From assembly GCA_937775295.1 (NCBI GenBank), contig CALKBZ010000009.1, positions 27,148-91,147 of the forward strand: a DNA stretch of 64,000 nt. The letters run 5' to 3'. Every line of letters begins with the position of its first letter. Within the stretch, counting starts at the first letter, position 1. This document shows, piece after piece, positions 40,108 to 51,413 of the stretch. The notes under the pieces are model-generated. The model saw nothing but the letters and a program-made list of their open reading frames with translations, had not been told where the DNA came from and searched no databases. Source of the stretch: an uncultured Opitutales bacterium (GTDB taxonomy: Bacteria; Verrucomicrobiota; Verrucomicrobiia; Opitutales; Coraliomargaritaceae). The position numbers and the translations under genes were made by a program.

Positions 40108-41244
40108 TTAGCGATAACGAAAGACTACTTCCAGCGTGCGCTCTTGACCAAAGACTGTAACCATCTCTTTGGTCCATGGGCGAAACGGAGAGCGCTTTGT
40201 CAGCGCGGTCTGACAGATCAAAGTAGCGATCTGACTGGCGGTACTATGCAACACCTCGACATTATGTATTACCCCATCTGCGGTAATACGGAAGCTAACG
40301 ACCACGCGAGTAGACGTGTCAATCGGTTGGAAAAACTCGATTTCTTGATACCATCCAGCCTGAAGCGCAGCGTAGAACTGTTGTTGATATTCCCCAAACT
40401 CGCTGAATGTGGCATCGATCGCCAGTGCCCCACGACGACTGGCAGAGCCCTCTGAGCGCATCACGGGACCATGAATCAGATCTGGTGAGAGTGTCGGTCG
40501 TGGCCGTGGCATTGGCTGGGCATCAGGCGCACCACCACTGCCATTCCTCTGTTGTTGCTGGGTTGTTTGCGGCTGTGGCCGATAGAGGTTGAACGCTGCC
40601 TCAGGGTCTGAATCCTCAACGATCTCTTTGCCAGCGCCGAGCATCTCAAGGCTGCTACCAGGGCCATCGACGGTGATCGGCTTTTGTTGGATAAAGTCTG
40701 GAGCTGGTAGTGGCGCTGCTGGCGGAATCACCTGCGCTGCTGGCGCCCTATTCTTACCACCATCCGTGCCCTCGCCTTCGCCTAGCGGCGCGACTGAGAC
40801 ATATATACCGGGAGTCAGTGGTGCTGCCGGTACCATCGCACCTTGAATAATTTTTTGCGAGGGCTCCTCACCCTCAACCATGGGCGCGTCAAGTAATGCT
40901 TGCTTGAGACTTTGATCAGAGGCTTGTTGAGCGCGGAAGGAATATTGATCCTTGCGATCTGGCTCATTTTCTGGCACCTCAGGGTTCGCTTCGACGAATT
41001 TAAGCTCATCAGCTGTGAGTGGTTCAAGCGGTAGCAATATAATTTCGAGCGGCTCATCTTGCACATCAAGTGCAGCGCTGGACATCAGGAACTTATCCGG
41101 CACTACAACTAGCAGACTGATGTGCAACAGCAACGCAATCATTAGAGCTGCAGCAGACGACCACCATTGCTCCCGCCTCGCTTGTTTAAACGGATGATCG
41201 AGCTGTTGTGCTGTAGATGCCTGAACCAAAGTATATTGAGTCAA
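40108..41244 (-). CDS. TonB-like energy transducer
   Basis: 378 residues with a TTG start directly after the maf stop codon (TGATTG), so it is probably translated from the same message. A membrane anchor at about residues 33-50 (AALMIALLLHISLLVVV) is followed by a long Pro/Glu/Gln-rich periplasmic linker (about 60-270). The C-terminal about 90 residues resemble a TonB C-terminal domain, with STRVVVSFRITADGVIHNVE and a final LEVVFRYR. TonB spans the envelope and passes energy to outer-membrane receptors. ExbB/ExbD genes are not in the window. Divergent in sequence, hence only family level. Confidence 0.72.
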   Translation of the reverse strand: MTQYTLVQASTAQQLDHPFKQARREQWWSSAAALMIALLLHISLLVVVPDKFLMSSAALDVQDEPLEIILLPLEPLTADELKFVEANPEVPENEPDRKDQYSFRAQQASDQSLKQALLDAPMVEGEEPSQKIIQGAMVPAAPLTPGIYVSVAPLGEGEGTDGGKNRAPAAQVIPPAAPLPAPDFIQQKPITVDGPGSSLEMLGAGKEIVEDSDPEAAFNLYRPQPQTTQQQQRNGSGGAPDAQPMPRPRPTLSPDLIHGPVMRSEGSASRRGALAIDATFSEFGEYQQQFYAALQAGWYQEIEFFQPIDTSTRVVVSFRITADGVIHNVEVLHSTASQIATLICQTALTKRSPFRPWTKEMVTVFGQERTLEVVFRYR

Positions 41245-41850
41245 TCAGCTTTGTACTCGAAAATCAAAGCCGAGTTCAAATAGCCGCGCCTCGAGCGCTT
41301 GAATCGGTAGACCCATAACATTTTCAACAGAACCTTCGACCGCCTCAACAATCATCTCGCGCCCAGTCTGTATGCCATAGCCACCAGCTTTGTCGAGCGG
41401 ATCGACGCATTGAAAATAAGCAGTAATGGTCGCATCGTCCAAAGTCTTGAAATACACTTGACTGGCTTCAACAAAATCATCGCTCAATCCACCAGCCTGC
41501 CAGCGCAATGCGATTGACGTATACACAGTGTGTGAGCGCCCTGAGAGCTGCTTCAGCATCGACCGCGCATGCTCTAAATCAACCGGCTTATTCAGCACGA
41601 TGCCATCGAGCGCCACCGTGGTATCTGAACCCAGCACTAGTGCGTCTGGAAAATCTGTCGTCAAAGCATCTGCCTTCAATCCGGCATTGTGCAATACCAT
41701 CTGAGCGGGACCATCGTCGGGTAAATTATACTCTTCGACATCGGCCGGACAGATTCGAAACTTCAGGCCGATGCGTTCGAGTAATTCACTGCGTCGAGGT
41801 GACGCCGAGGCGAGGATAAGTAGTAGTGGATGTGAGTCGGATCGATTCAT
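41245..41850 (-). CDS. maf: Maf family nucleoside triphosphate pyrophosphatase
   Basis: 201 residues. Maf enzymes hydrolyse dTTP/UTP or modified nucleotides to monophosphates as housecleaning. The signature [17 protein letters not shown] is at residues 13-29, followed by the ADVEEYNL segment, [16 protein letters not shown] with the conserved acidic residue, and [13 protein letters not shown]. Full length. It overlaps or abuts the TonB-like gene downstream and forms an operon with it. Confidence 0.93.
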   Translation of the reverse strand: MNRSDSHPLLLILASASPRRSELLERIGLKFRICPADVEEYNLPDDGPAQMVLHNAGLKADALTTDFPDALVLGSDTTVALDGIVLNKPVDLEHARSMLKQLSGRSHTVYTSIALRWQAGGLSDDFVEASQVYFKTLDDATITAYFQCVDPLDKAGGYGIQTGREMIVEAVEGSVENVMGLPIQALEARLFELGFDFRVQS

Positions 41851-41892
41851 GTGCTAAAGTATACAGCAAAATTCCTGTTTATTTGAGAAAGA

Positions 41893-43263
41893 TCAATCCA
41901 AGACCGTTTCCACTGCCCCGATTGCCCGTGCATAAGCCAAGCGACTCACACCGTATAAATACGCTGAGCTGAGATGGCTGCGTTCCGCATCGGCGAGGCG
42001 CTGTTGAGCATCAATCAGTTCACGGTTATCCGACAAGCCCTCAAGGTAACGAAGCTCAGCCTGCTCGACCTCGTCAAGTCCAAGGTCGATTTCCTTACCT
42101 GCGAGCCCCATCTGCTTGTAACGTGAATTCATGTCAAACAACGCAGTTCTAAACTCACTCTCAATCCGTTTATCCAGAACCCGCATTTCATAGCTCGCTT
42201 GGCGAGCCACTGCGGCAGCTTCGCGCTTCTCGGATTCGATCCGAAAACCATCAAAGATCGGCACCGAGGCCCGCACACCGACGAGCCATGCCTCATTATA
42301 ATTGCTGGAAAATGCTTCATCTGAATCATAGCCCCAATCGCCAAACAACTCGACCTTCGGTAAACGTTGCCACGATGCCGCCTTGCGCGCCAGCAAGGCT
42401 TGCTCGAGGCGCTTCTCCTGCACAGCCAACTCTGGACGTAAAGCGATCAAAGCGCTTCCCTTAATTTTATAGTCATCCATCGACGGGGGGGCTTTCAGCA
42501 TATTTAAAATCGAGCCATCCAGCTTCAATTCGGAATCTAAGTCCAAATCAAGCAACGCCTTTAAGCCAAGTATAGATATCTTGGCATTTGCTTCAGCAAT
42601 CAATAAGTCCCGATCATCTTCCAAGGCACGAGCTTTGGCACGTGTCACATCGATTTTAATACCAGCTCCAGCTGAGAGTTGGTCTTGAGCCAACTTCAAC
42701 AAACGTTGACTACGCTCAATATTACCCTCGGCGATGCTCTTTCGGCTTAAATCTCGGATTTGCGTAAGATAGAGCTGCACCGCTTGGTCCAAGATATCTT
42801 GGACTGCCACTTCGTAATCCATTGTCGAGATCGCATGCTCTAACTCTGCAATCCGATAGCGTGCGTATTTTTCAGTGTCAAACAGAGTTTGTGTCGCTTC
42901 CACTCTGGTCCCGAAGGAATTAAACGGCGGCGACTCAAAATCATCTCCCGCAAAGCCACGACCGAATTGCTGGCGCGTCTGCGAAGCGGCGAGCGAGATT
43001 TGCGGTAGTAATGCCGCCCGCTCCTGAAAACTATTCTCTAGCGCACGTCGCACGGTGTCTTTCTCAAACAAAACCTGAGGGCTCGTGTCCTTAATTAACT
43101 GATACATGACATCCAAGGTCAGCACTGGAGCCACTACCGCAATCTCATCAGAGAGAATCGAAACGACCTTAACCTCCGGACTAATTTTTTGTGCATGCGC
43201 AGCAATCAGCGCAGAAAAGGAAACGCATAGTAATGCACTGAAAATCTTAATTTCTCTAAACAT
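41893..43263 (-). CDS. TolC-family outer-membrane efflux protein
   Basis: 456 residues from ATG 43263 (MFREIKIFSALLCVSFSALI); the open frame to 43392 upstream is not a signal sequence. After the signal peptide comes the typical TolC/OEP alternation of long helices and two repeated halves (about residues 90-270 and 290-450), with AALLPQISLAASQTRQQFGR and ASWQRLPKVELFGDWGYDSD at equivalent positions. The family forms trimeric outer-membrane tunnels for type I export or efflux. No membrane-fusion or pump partner is in the window. Confidence 0.88.
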   Translation of the reverse strand: MFREIKIFSALLCVSFSALIAAHAQKISPEVKVVSILSDEIAVVAPVLTLDVMYQLIKDTSPQVLFEKDTVRRALENSFQERAALLPQISLAASQTRQQFGRGFAGDDFESPPFNSFGTRVEATQTLFDTEKYARYRIAELEHAISTMDYEVAVQDILDQAVQLYLTQIRDLSRKSIAEGNIERSQRLLKLAQDQLSAGAGIKIDVTRAKARALEDDRDLLIAEANAKISILGLKALLDLDLDSELKLDGSILNMLKAPPSMDDYKIKGSALIALRPELAVQEKRLEQALLARKAASWQRLPKVELFGDWGYDSDEAFSSNYNEAWLVGVRASVPIFDGFRIESEKREAAAVARQASYEMRVLDKRIESEFRTALFDMNSRYKQMGLAGKEIDLGLDEVEQAELRYLEGLSDNRELIDAQQRLADAERSHLSSAYLYGVSRLAYARAIGAVETVLD

Positions 43264-43371
43264 CGGAAAATAATCGTCGTAACGAATCGTAAATATGATA
43301 AAATTGTAACTATCTTCGTGGGTCACATATTTGCAAGTCGCCAGTTCAACCCATTGTTTTAAAAATACATT

Positions 43372-45018
43372 ATGTATATAGGGATCGCACAAATTAACAC
43401 GACCGTCGGCGACTTAGCCGGCAATCGCACACTCATCCTCAATGCCTATCAAACACTGGTCGCTGAAGGTGCCGAATTGATCCTCTTCCCTGAACTTGCG
43501 ATCTGCGGCTATCCACCGCGCGATCTACTGTTCAAGAGCTGCTTTGTTAGCGACATTGAAGCGATGCTTAAGTCCATCGCCGCAGAGATCGGCACGGTAC
43601 CGGCAATTATTGGCACCGTCGAAGCTCGAAGCCCTGACGCAGCTGGCCGGCCTTTTTACAATGCGGCTGCATGGTGTGAAAACGGTGCTATTCAAGTCAT
43701 CGCGCGCAAATGCCTGCTACCGAGCTACGATGTGTTCGATGAAGATCGCTATTTTGAACCCGCACTCGCACCAGTCATCCATGAGTGGCAAGGTAAGCGT
43801 ATTGGTATCACCATTTGCGAAGATATTTGGACCGGACCCGCTGTTACCAGCAATCGCCGCTACATCGTTGATCCACTCACGACATTAGCTGAAAGAGGCA
43901 TCGACCTGTTGTTGAATCTATCAGCCAGCCCATGGCATGACGGTAAAAACGAAGCCCGCCAGCCACTCCTGCAATTTGCCGCCGATCATTGCAATTGCCC
44001 CGCCGTGTATTGCAACGCAGTGGGCGGCAACGATGAGCTCATTTTCGACGGCGGCAGCCTCGTAGCACACCCGCAACGCGGTTTGATCGCCGGCATGGCA
44101 GCCTTTCGCGCAGAAAATCGTGTGATCGATATCGACGCACCGATCGCAACCGTCATCTCCGAATACTTCAATCTCAAAGGTAACGCCGCTACCCAAGATG
44201 CGCTGGTGCTCGGCCTACGTGACTACGCCCACAAGAGTGGCTTCAAAAAAGCCCTGATCGGCCTCAGTGGCGGGATCGACTCCGCCGTCGTCGCAGCCAT
44301 CGCCGCCGAAGCCTTTGGCCCTGAAAACGTGATCGGTATCGCCCTACCCTCGGCAATTTCGAGCCAACACAGCCGTGACGATGCTGAAGCACTGGCGAAA
44401 AACCTCGGCATCGAATATCACGAAGTCCCGATTGCCGACACCGTCAACGCCGCCGAAGCCGCACTCGGACCACTCTTTAAAGGCCGTAAAGCCGACGTCA
44501 CCGAGGAAAATATCCAAGCCCGCACCCGTGGCGTGCTACTCATGGCGATGTCTAACAAGTTCGGCGCACTACTTCTGACCACTGGTAACAAGAGCGAGAT
44601 ATCCGTAGGCTATTGCACCCTCTATGGAGACATGTGCGGCGGACTCGCGGTGATTTCTGATCTACCTAAGATGAAAGTCTACGCACTTGCGCGTCATATC
44701 AATCTTGAGCGTGAACTCATACCATTGAACACCATCGACAAGCCACCGTCGGCGGAACTGCGCCCTGATCAGAAGGACGAAGATTCACTACCGCCATATC
44801 CGACGCTCGACGGCATCCTACGACTGTACGTCGAAGAAGGCCTCTCCTGCGCTGAAATTATCGAGCGCGGCTACGACCAAGGTGTCGTACATGACATCAT
44901 CCGCAAAGTGGACCTAAACGAATACAAGCGCAAGCAAGCCGCACCAGGGCTGAAAACCACACCACTCGCCTTCGGCGTCGGGCGTCGAATCCCAATTGTG
45001 CAAAAATACGTCAGCTAG
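43372..45018 (+). CDS. nadE: Glutamine-dependent NAD+ synthase
   Basis: 548 residues. It amidates nicotinic acid adenine dinucleotide to NAD with glutamine as nitrogen donor. The N-terminal nitrilase-type amidase (about 1-270) has Glu in [19 protein letters not shown], Lys in [18 protein letters not shown] and the nucleophilic Cys in ITICEDIW. The C-terminal synthetase begins about residue 280 with the PP-loop [20 protein letters not shown]. Both halves are intact, so it can use glutamine. Divergent from the TolC gene, with hemL following after 48 bases. Confidence 0.96.
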   Translation: MYIGIAQINTTVGDLAGNRTLILNAYQTLVAEGAELILFPELAICGYPPRDLLFKSCFVSDIEAMLKSIAAEIGTVPAIIGTVEARSPDAAGRPFYNAAAWCENGAIQVIARKCLLPSYDVFDEDRYFEPALAPVIHEWQGKRIGITICEDIWTGPAVTSNRRYIVDPLTTLAERGIDLLLNLSASPWHDGKNEARQPLLQFAADHCNCPAVYCNAVGGNDELIFDGGSLVAHPQRGLIAGMAAFRAENRVIDIDAPIATVISEYFNLKGNAATQDALVLGLRDYAHKSGFKKALIGLSGGIDSAVVAAIAAEAFGPENVIGIALPSAISSQHSRDDAEALAKNLGIEYHEVPIADTVNAAEAALGPLFKGRKADVTEENIQARTRGVLLMAMSNKFGALLLTTGNKSEISVGYCTLYGDMCGGLAVISDLPKMKVYALARHINLERELIPLNTIDKPPSAELRPDQKDEDSLPPYPTLDGILRLYVEEGLSCAEIIERGYDQGVVHDIIRKVDLNEYKRKQAAPGLKTTPLAFGVGRRIPIVQKYVS

Positions 45019-45066
45019 TTGCGTTGTTGGTTGAAAGTTGTTGGTTGAGTGTTGAAAATTCGGCCA

Positions 45067-46374
45067 ATGGACAAACTGCAACAACCAACTAACCACTCGC
45101 AACGTTCAACGCAATTATTCGAACGCGCCCAACAACTTATTCCTGGAGGAGTGAACTCTCCTGTGCGGGCTTTCCGCTCTGTCGGCGGTGCTCCCTTTTT
45201 TACTGAACGTGCTGACGGCGCACACCTCTACACCGCCGACGGTAAAGAGCTGGTCGACTTCGTCTGCACTTGGGGCCCTGCCATCCATGGACACAATGAT
45301 CCCGACATCCGCGCGGCCATCAGCCTGGCACTGGAAAAAGGCACTAGTTTCGGCACGCCGAATCCTTACGAAGTCGAAATGGCGGAACTCATCGTCGAGA
45401 TGGTGCCATCGGTCGAAAAAGTCCGGATGTGCAATAGCGGCACCGAAGCGACCATGTCTGCCATTCGCCTCGCACGTGGCTACACCAAGCGCGACAAAAT
45501 AATCAAGTTTGCGGGTTGTTACCACGGCCACGTCGACTCGCTGCTAGTCAAGGCAGGCTCCGGCGCCCTAACACTGGGCTACCCTGATAGCGCAGGCATA
45601 CCAGCTAGCTTTGCCGCCGAAACCATCGTAGTAGAATACAACGATGCCGATGAGGTCCGTGCTGCGTTTCACAATCACAAAGGCGAAATCGCTGCCCTCA
45701 TCGTCGAGCCTTTCCCGGCGAACTGCGGCTTCATTCTGCCCGATCAAGGCTTCCTCGCGCTGTTGCGTGACCTGTGCAACGAGAACGGCACAGTGCTGAT
45801 CTTCGACGAAGTGATGACTGGCTTTCGCCTCGCCCCTGGTGGTGTGCAAGAGCGCGTTGGCATCACGCCTGACCTCACCGCTCTGGGCAAGATCATCGGT
45901 GGCGGACTGCCGGTCGGTGCCTTCGGCGGTAAAGCCGAAATCATGGATCAACTTGCACCTCTCGGGCCAGTCTATCAGGCAGGCACACTCAGCGGCAATC
46001 CGCTAGCGATGGCCGCTGGCATCGCCGCGCTGAAGAAGCTAAAGACCGACAACCCGTATCCCGCATTTGAGACCATGGGCACTATGATTCGCGATGCGCT
46101 GATCAACGCTGCAATTGAAAAAGGCATGCCATTACAACTGCCCCAAGTCGGCTCAATGTTTGCACTTTTCTTTAGCGATTCTCCAGTGCGCAACTACAAC
46201 GATGCGATCAGCAGCGAAACGCAGTTATTTAGCAAACTGTTTCACTATGCGCTGGAAAATGGCGTTTATTTACCACCGTCTGGCTACGAAACCTGCTTTA
46301 TCAGCACAGCCCACAACGGCAAGGACATCGAGCGCGCCGCCGAAGTATTGGCCGCAGGGATTAAGGCAATGTAG
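45067..46374 (+). CDS. hemL: Glutamate-1-semialdehyde 2,1-aminomutase
   Basis: 435 residues from ATG 45067; a TTG at 45049 is also in frame. The PLP enzyme makes 5-aminolevulinate for tetrapyrroles. [21 protein letters not shown] is the typical N-terminus. [11 protein letters not shown] and [16 protein letters not shown] contain the PLP aspartate and the Schiff-base lysine near residue 274. Length matches. The first codons ([13 protein letters not shown]) are derived from an inverted repeat shared with the nadE-hemL junction. It supplies haem, which the oxidase at the right edge needs. Confidence 0.96.
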   Translation: MDKLQQPTNHSQRSTQLFERAQQLIPGGVNSPVRAFRSVGGAPFFTERADGAHLYTADGKELVDFVCTWGPAIHGHNDPDIRAAISLALEKGTSFGTPNPYEVEMAELIVEMVPSVEKVRMCNSGTEATMSAIRLARGYTKRDKIIKFAGCYHGHVDSLLVKAGSGALTLGYPDSAGIPASFAAETIVVEYNDADEVRAAFHNHKGEIAALIVEPFPANCGFILPDQGFLALLRDLCNENGTVLIFDEVMTGFRLAPGGVQERVGITPDLTALGKIIGGGLPVGAFGGKAEIMDQLAPLGPVYQAGTLSGNPLAMAAGIAALKKLKTDNPYPAFETMGTMIRDALINAAIEKGMPLQLPQVGSMFALFFSDSPVRNYNDAISSETQLFSKLFHYALENGVYLPPSGYETCFISTAHNGKDIERAAEVLAAGIKAM

Positions 46375-46670
46375 TGAGTGCGTGATACCGTTTCAGCATG
46401 GCAGTCCCGACAGAATCTCATTGATCTGTATTTCGTGGATTTCCATGGTCGCAGCGGGTTCCTCGGACGCTGCCTCTTAAACAATATAATCGGCATATGT
46501 GGGCCGATTTAGGGCCTCAAAAACCGCTCGAATCTTTGAGCTGGCTAAGTCAAATGCCGTCTGATGACAGCGCTGACTATCGGCTAACTCTAGGTCTTGC
46601 CGGACGAGTCACGGACTTCATTTCCATTTTCGATGATCACTATCTAGCAAGTGTGCCTTGCTGGGCGCAC
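46375..46670. other. Intergenic region downstream of hemL
   Basis: About 300 bases between the convergent hemL and the RRM gene. A 71-codon forward frame (46497-46712) has no family and overlaps the terminator, so it is not called. Confidence 0.35.
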
Positions 46671-46699
46671 AAAAAAACGGGGCTCATTACTGAGCCCCG
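46671..46699 (-). terminator. Intrinsic terminator of the RRM gene
   Basis: The stem CGGGGCTC/GAGCCCCG with a 6-base loop is followed on the reverse strand by seven T, 27 bases beyond the RRM-gene stop codon. Confidence 0.9.
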
Positions 46700-46725
46700 C
46701 GAAAGTTTATAGTGTGACAAACAGT

Positions 46726-47196
46726 CTACCAGCCACCACGACCACCACGATCGCCGCCACCACCGTTGCCACCGCGTCCGCCACGATCATTGCCACCGCG
46801 ACCACCGCCGCCGCCGCCGTAACCGCCGCCGCCACCGTTGCCACCACGACCACCGCCGCCGCCGCCGTAGCCGCCACCGCCGCCGTTGCCACCGCGACCG
46901 CCGCCGCCGCCGCCATAACCGCCACCGCCGCCGCCACTTGGACGTTCTTCGCGTGGACGTGCCTCATTGATCGCAAGATTGCGGCCCATGAAATCTGCAC
47001 CGTTAAGCGCTTCGATTGCTGCGTCCATGGATTCTTTAGTTTCCATAGTGACAAAAGCGAAGCCACGAGGGCGACCAGATTCACGATCTTTTACGATGAA
47101 AACATCGCTAACTGCACCATGAGCTTCGAAAAGCGCTTGGAGTTCTTCTTGAGTTACATCGTAGGACAAGTTGCCTACATACATTTTTGCATCCAT
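46726..47196 (-). CDS. Glycine-rich RRM RNA-binding protein
   Basis: 156 residues. A single RNA recognition motif covers residues 3-80, with RNP2 MYVGNL (5-10) and RNP1 RGFAFVTM (44-51). The C-terminal half is nearly pure Gly with Arg, Tyr and Asn, arranged as about three copies of a 16-residue unit with the pattern [16 protein letters not shown], then an RGG/DRGG tail. Small RRM proteins of this type in cyanobacteria and Verrucomicrobia are thought to be cold-induced RNA chaperones. The long leader (about 350 bases upstream to the next gene) would fit regulated expression. Confidence 0.92.
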   Translation of the reverse strand: MDAKMYVGNLSYDVTQEELQALFEAHGAVSDVFIVKDRESGRPRGFAFVTMETKESMDAAIEALNGADFMGRNLAINEARPREERPSGGGGGGYGGGGGGRGGNGGGGGYGGGGGGRGGNGGGGGYGGGGGGRGGNDRGGRGGNGGGGDRGGRGGW

Positions 47197-47545
47197 TATG
47201 TGTTCCTTTTCTTTACTTTATTTGGGCTATCCCACTGCTTCTTTGCTCTTGAGTGTCCGCTTTCGGACTGGATCACCTAACTGAATACTTTCGTCTCACC
47301 CTGATGACTACCCACGCTCTGAATGTTAACATGTGTTCTAGTCGAGCGTCGTTATCAATTAATCCTAAGAAATAGCAAGCAACAAATAATGTCGTCCCAG
47401 AATAGCCGAATCCCTCAATAAATCCAGCAATTTACTGGGTTGAGCATGACACCAGCGGAGCTGTAAATACTATAAACTAACGCTTAAAGAATTGAACTAT
47501 AAAGGTGATGCATTGAAATTATCAATACGTTTACGAAGCGGCACG
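47197..47545. other. Upstream region of the RRM gene
   Basis: About 350 bases between fumarase and the RRM gene, both on the reverse strand. It must hold the RRM-gene promoter and leader. No structure was assigned. Confidence 0.35.
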
Positions 47546-49225
47546 TCATGCTCCAGCCTTCGCATCTTCGAAAGCTTGCACCGCACACTTTGCGCAGGTC
47601 TCACGGATACTGGCAAAAAAGTCATTACCCTTGTCATCGACGAGAATGTAAGCAGGGAAATCTTCGACTTCAATTTTCCATATAGCTTCCATGCCGAGCT
47701 CAGGATACTCAAGTACTTCGACCTTCTTGATGTTATACTCAGCCAGCAACGCAGCAGGTCCACCAATCGAACCGAGATAGAACCCACCATGCTTCTGACA
47801 AGCATCCGTCACTTGCTGCGACCGATTACCCTTGGCCAACATAATCATTGATCCGCCCTCAGCTTGAAAAGGTCCGACATACGAATCCATTCGACCCGCA
47901 GTGGTCGGCCCGAACGAACCAGATGGCTTCCCTGCAGGTGTCTTTGCTGGACCTGCATAATACACCGGATGATTCTTGATATAGTCTGGCAAGCCTTCAC
48001 CGCGATCAATGCGCTCCTGCAATTTGGCATGTGCGCTGTCGCGAGCCACGACGATCGTCCCCGACAGTGAGAGCGGCGTCGTTACAGGATACTGGCTGAG
48101 CTCAGCGAGTATGTCTGCCATCGGACGATTCAAATCGATCTTCACTGATTCTTTCGGCTTCGCGATTTCGGCAGAGTCTGGAATGAAGCGCCCTGGATTG
48201 TCTTCCAACTTCTCCAGCCAGACGCCGTCCTTATCGATCCGCCCCTTGACATTACGGTCCGCCGAACACGACACACCGATACCGACGGGGCACGACGCCC
48301 CGTGTCGTGGTAAGCGCACAACGCGTACATCGAGCGCAAAATATTTACCGCCAAACTGCGCGCCGTAGCCCATCTTACGGGTGTAGCCAAGCAGTTTCGC
48401 TTCGAGCTCTAGATCGCGAAATGCCTGACCGTGCTCATTCCCTTCGGTCGGCAACTGGTCGTAGTATTTGGTCGAAGTCAGCTTCACTGTCTTCATGGTG
48501 GTTTCCGCAGACGTGCCACCAATCACAATCGCAATGTGATACGGCGGGCAAGCTGAGGTACCCAGCGTGCCCATCTTCTCAATACAGAATTTCTCCAGAT
48601 TTGCTGGATTCAGCAATGCCTTGGTTTCTTGAAAGAGAAAAGTTTTGTTGGCCGACCCCCCACCCTTGGCAACAAACAGGAAGTCATACGAATCACCATC
48701 AGTCGCCAGCAGATCGATTTGCGCAGGCAAGTTACAGCCAGTGTTCTTCTCCTCATACATCGAGATTGGCACGGTCTGCGAGTAACGCAGATTCTCCTTG
48801 GTGTAGGTATTATAAACACCTTGCGAGAGCGCGGACTCATCCTGACCGCCGGTCCAGACGCGTTGGCCCTTTTTGCCGAGGATGATCGCGGTGCCAGTAT
48901 CTTGGCAGAACGGCAATACTCCATGTGCCGCGACTTCGGCATTGCGCAACATTGTCAGCGCGATGGTACGGTCATTTTCAGTCGCTTCAGGATCATCTAA
49001 AATCGCCGCCACCTGCTCCAGGTGGTTCGTGCGCAACTTAAAGGAGATCTCTTTCATCGCGATTTCCGCCAGATAGGTCAGTGCTTGTGGCTCGATCTTC
49101 AGGATGGACTCACCGTCGAAATCGACGGTGTTTACAAACTCATCAGTCAACAAACGATACTCCGCCTGATCCTTGCCGAGTGGGAATTGCTTTTGATAAT
49201 GAAATGGAGGCGGTGGTTTAGCCAT
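47546..49225 (-). CDS. Fumarate hydratase, class I (iron-sulfur)
   Basis: 559 residues. Interconverts fumarate and malate in the TCA cycle with a [4Fe-4S] cluster. The N-terminal domain has the [16 protein letters not shown] segment near residue 105, [17 protein letters not shown] near 225 and [11 protein letters not shown] near 315; their cysteines are the expected cluster ligands. The C-terminal beta domain contains [19 protein letters not shown] and [15 protein letters not shown]. The single-chain layout is the same as E. coli FumA/FumB. Located upstream of the RRM gene, 165 bases after menD. Confidence 0.95.
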   Translation of the reverse strand: MAKPPPPFHYQKQFPLGKDQAEYRLLTDEFVNTVDFDGESILKIEPQALTYLAEIAMKEISFKLRTNHLEQVAAILDDPEATENDRTIALTMLRNAEVAAHGVLPFCQDTGTAIILGKKGQRVWTGGQDESALSQGVYNTYTKENLRYSQTVPISMYEEKNTGCNLPAQIDLLATDGDSYDFLFVAKGGGSANKTFLFQETKALLNPANLEKFCIEKMGTLGTSACPPYHIAIVIGGTSAETTMKTVKLTSTKYYDQLPTEGNEHGQAFRDLELEAKLLGYTRKMGYGAQFGGKYFALDVRVVRLPRHGASCPVGIGVSCSADRNVKGRIDKDGVWLEKLEDNPGRFIPDSAEIAKPKESVKIDLNRPMADILAELSQYPVTTPLSLSGTIVVARDSAHAKLQERIDRGEGLPDYIKNHPVYYAGPAKTPAGKPSGSFGPTTAGRMDSYVGPFQAEGGSMIMLAKGNRSQQVTDACQKHGGFYLGSIGGPAALLAEYNIKKVEVLEYPELGMEAIWKIEVEDFPAYILVDDKGNDFFASIRETCAKCAVQAFEDAKAGA

Positions 49226-49390
49226 GATTATTCTGTGCTGATGGAAGGCCCTAGAATTTGTTTAAGTTATAGTAATTAGTCAGATTCCAAATGAATTAAA
49301 ACAAGCCAGTGCAGCGATGCAATCCCCAGTCTGATTCTTCTAAACAATCGGCAAAACCATTTCTACCAGTTGCGGTAAAACACCACGACA

Positions 49391-51145
49391 CTAAATTGCG
49401 CTAAGCAATTCACTCAGTGCCAACTTATCCGCCTTACGATCCGTCGGCACCTCGATCACACGCACGCCACTGGTCGGCAACACAGAGATCGCGGCAACCA
49501 GCGAGTCCCAATCCCGTACACGTTGATGAGCGATGCCGTATGCCTTGCACAAAGTATCTATCTGCACTGTTTGCGGCGTCGTGAAAAACTGCTCAAAAGT
49601 CTGCCCCATCGACGCAACTGGCAAGTGCTCAAAAATCCCGCCACCGTCATTATTCACCAGCACTACGGTTAAGCTGCCCTGCAACTGTGCTGCGACCAAT
49701 AGCCCGTTCGAGTCATGCAAGAAAGCCAGATCGCCAGTCAATAATACCGCTGAATTCCCACGATGCGCCATCCCCAAGGCAGTGCTTAGCGTACCGTCGA
49801 TCCCATTGGCACCACGGTTCGAGTGGATCGGACAGGCGCGACTGCCCGCGCTCCAGAAATACTCGGCGTAGCGCACACTCATGCTATTGGCAATGAAGGT
49901 CAGCGAACCAATCGGCAGATGCCGCGACAGTAACCAAGCCACCTTGCCCTCGAACAATGAGTCCATCGCTTCGAATTTCAAATCCAACGCAGCCACCGTC
50001 TGTTGCTCAATGTCTACCCATGCTTGAGTCCAAGCCGCATCCACAGTCTGGTGATGCAGCGCCTCTGCCAACACCTGCACTTCACCATACAGAGGTGTTG
50101 CGACTCGATGCAGCGGATCCGTATTCACTGGACGATCCGACAAAAGAAACGACACCGAATCGGTCTGCTCGAGCCATGCGCGCAACACTTTACTGGTGGG
50201 TAACTGACCGATTTGCAAAACCGCCGTCGGACTTCGGTCTGCAGCCACTTCAGACTTCCTCAAAAACGTATCATAATGGCAAATCAATGCCTGATTCTCA
50301 CCGAAATGACCACGCAATGGATTCAACACATCGCTCAACACAGGCCAGCCCAACTTATGCGAAAGCATCGCCACAGCATCCGCAAAGGCATCGCCCCCTT
50401 CGCGCGGATTCATCGCTCCAACCACAATCACACCTTGCCGATGACTGGCCAATCGCTCCAAGGCCACCATATCGAGACTCGCGCCCGTGCCAATCGCCTC
50501 GCAGGGCCGCGTCGAGACCGTCGCCGCCTGCTCCATCAAACTCGCCTCAATGATCGGCTCAACATCGACCTCTGGTGGCAATGGATCACGAAACGGGAAG
50601 TTCAAATGCACTGGTCCCACATTCCCCTGCAGCGATCGATTGAGCGCATGTACCAAGGTCTGACGCAGATAAGCCAGCATCCCACTGGACGCCTCCGGCA
50701 ACGCCATTTCATAAAACGCGCGCACTGAATCGCCAAAAATTTTCATCTGATCGATGGTCTGCCCCGAAAAGCAATCACGCAGCTCCGCAGGACGATCTGC
50801 CGTCATTACCAACAACGGCACGCCAGACATCGAAGCTTCCAACACCGCAGGATGATAATTCACCACCGCCGACCCCGAGGTACAGACCAGCACCACTGGC
50901 TTGTGCGTGCGTTTTGCCAAGCCCAGTGCGAAGAAAGCCGCCGAGCGTTCATCCAAAATCGAGATTGCTTCCAGCTTTGAATTCCGCGCGGCAGCCACCG
51001 TCAGCGGTGTCGAACGTGAACCAGGCGAGACCACCACCGTCTCCACTCCTAGCCGGGCCAAGACCTCCATAGTCAACGCCCCCCAAACTGAATTGACGTT
51101 GGAGCGCGCAAGCGCATCGAATGGGTTGGAATTTTTTTCGGACAC
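49391..51145 (-). CDS. menD: SEPHCHC synthase MenD
   Basis: 584 residues. Uses thiamine diphosphate to join 2-oxoglutarate and isochorismate, an early menaquinone step. Segments present are VVVSPGSRSTPLTVAA (about 34-49), ILDERSAAFFALGLAK, VVLVCTSGSAVVNYHPAVLE and the ThDP-binding region LLTGDLAFLHDSNGLLVAAQ with LVNNDGGGIFEHLP near the C-terminus. Other men genes are not in the window. It implies menaquinone as a respiratory quinone. Confidence 0.95.
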   Translation of the reverse strand: MSEKNSNPFDALARSNVNSVWGALTMEVLARLGVETVVVSPGSRSTPLTVAAARNSKLEAISILDERSAAFFALGLAKRTHKPVVLVCTSGSAVVNYHPAVLEASMSGVPLLVMTADRPAELRDCFSGQTIDQMKIFGDSVRAFYEMALPEASSGMLAYLRQTLVHALNRSLQGNVGPVHLNFPFRDPLPPEVDVEPIIEASLMEQAATVSTRPCEAIGTGASLDMVALERLASHRQGVIVVGAMNPREGGDAFADAVAMLSHKLGWPVLSDVLNPLRGHFGENQALICHYDTFLRKSEVAADRSPTAVLQIGQLPTSKVLRAWLEQTDSVSFLLSDRPVNTDPLHRVATPLYGEVQVLAEALHHQTVDAAWTQAWVDIEQQTVAALDLKFEAMDSLFEGKVAWLLSRHLPIGSLTFIANSMSVRYAEYFWSAGSRACPIHSNRGANGIDGTLSTALGMAHRGNSAVLLTGDLAFLHDSNGLLVAAQLQGSLTVVLVNNDGGGIFEHLPVASMGQTFEQFFTTPQTVQIDTLCKAYGIAHQRVRDWDSLVAAISVLPTSGVRVIEVPTDRKADKLALSELLSAI

Positions 51146-51413
51146 GGGATGATTCTTAAAAAATCGCAGTTTGGAGAAAAAGTCTCAGATGGCAACCACG
51201 CAGAGCATTCAAAACGGCGGATCGCAGCGGTTACGCAACAAAAACCCGAACAGCTCACCGCGAGTGTTGCAGATCATCTCGTGCGGGTCGATTCGAGTGA
51301 GTCGCTAGGAGGTACTGGCTGCCTACCATTTTAAATGGTTCCGTTTACAGATGACAGCCCTCGCCCACTTCGCAGTTGGCAACATGACGCAGCGCTGCCA
51401 TAAGCGATCTGAA

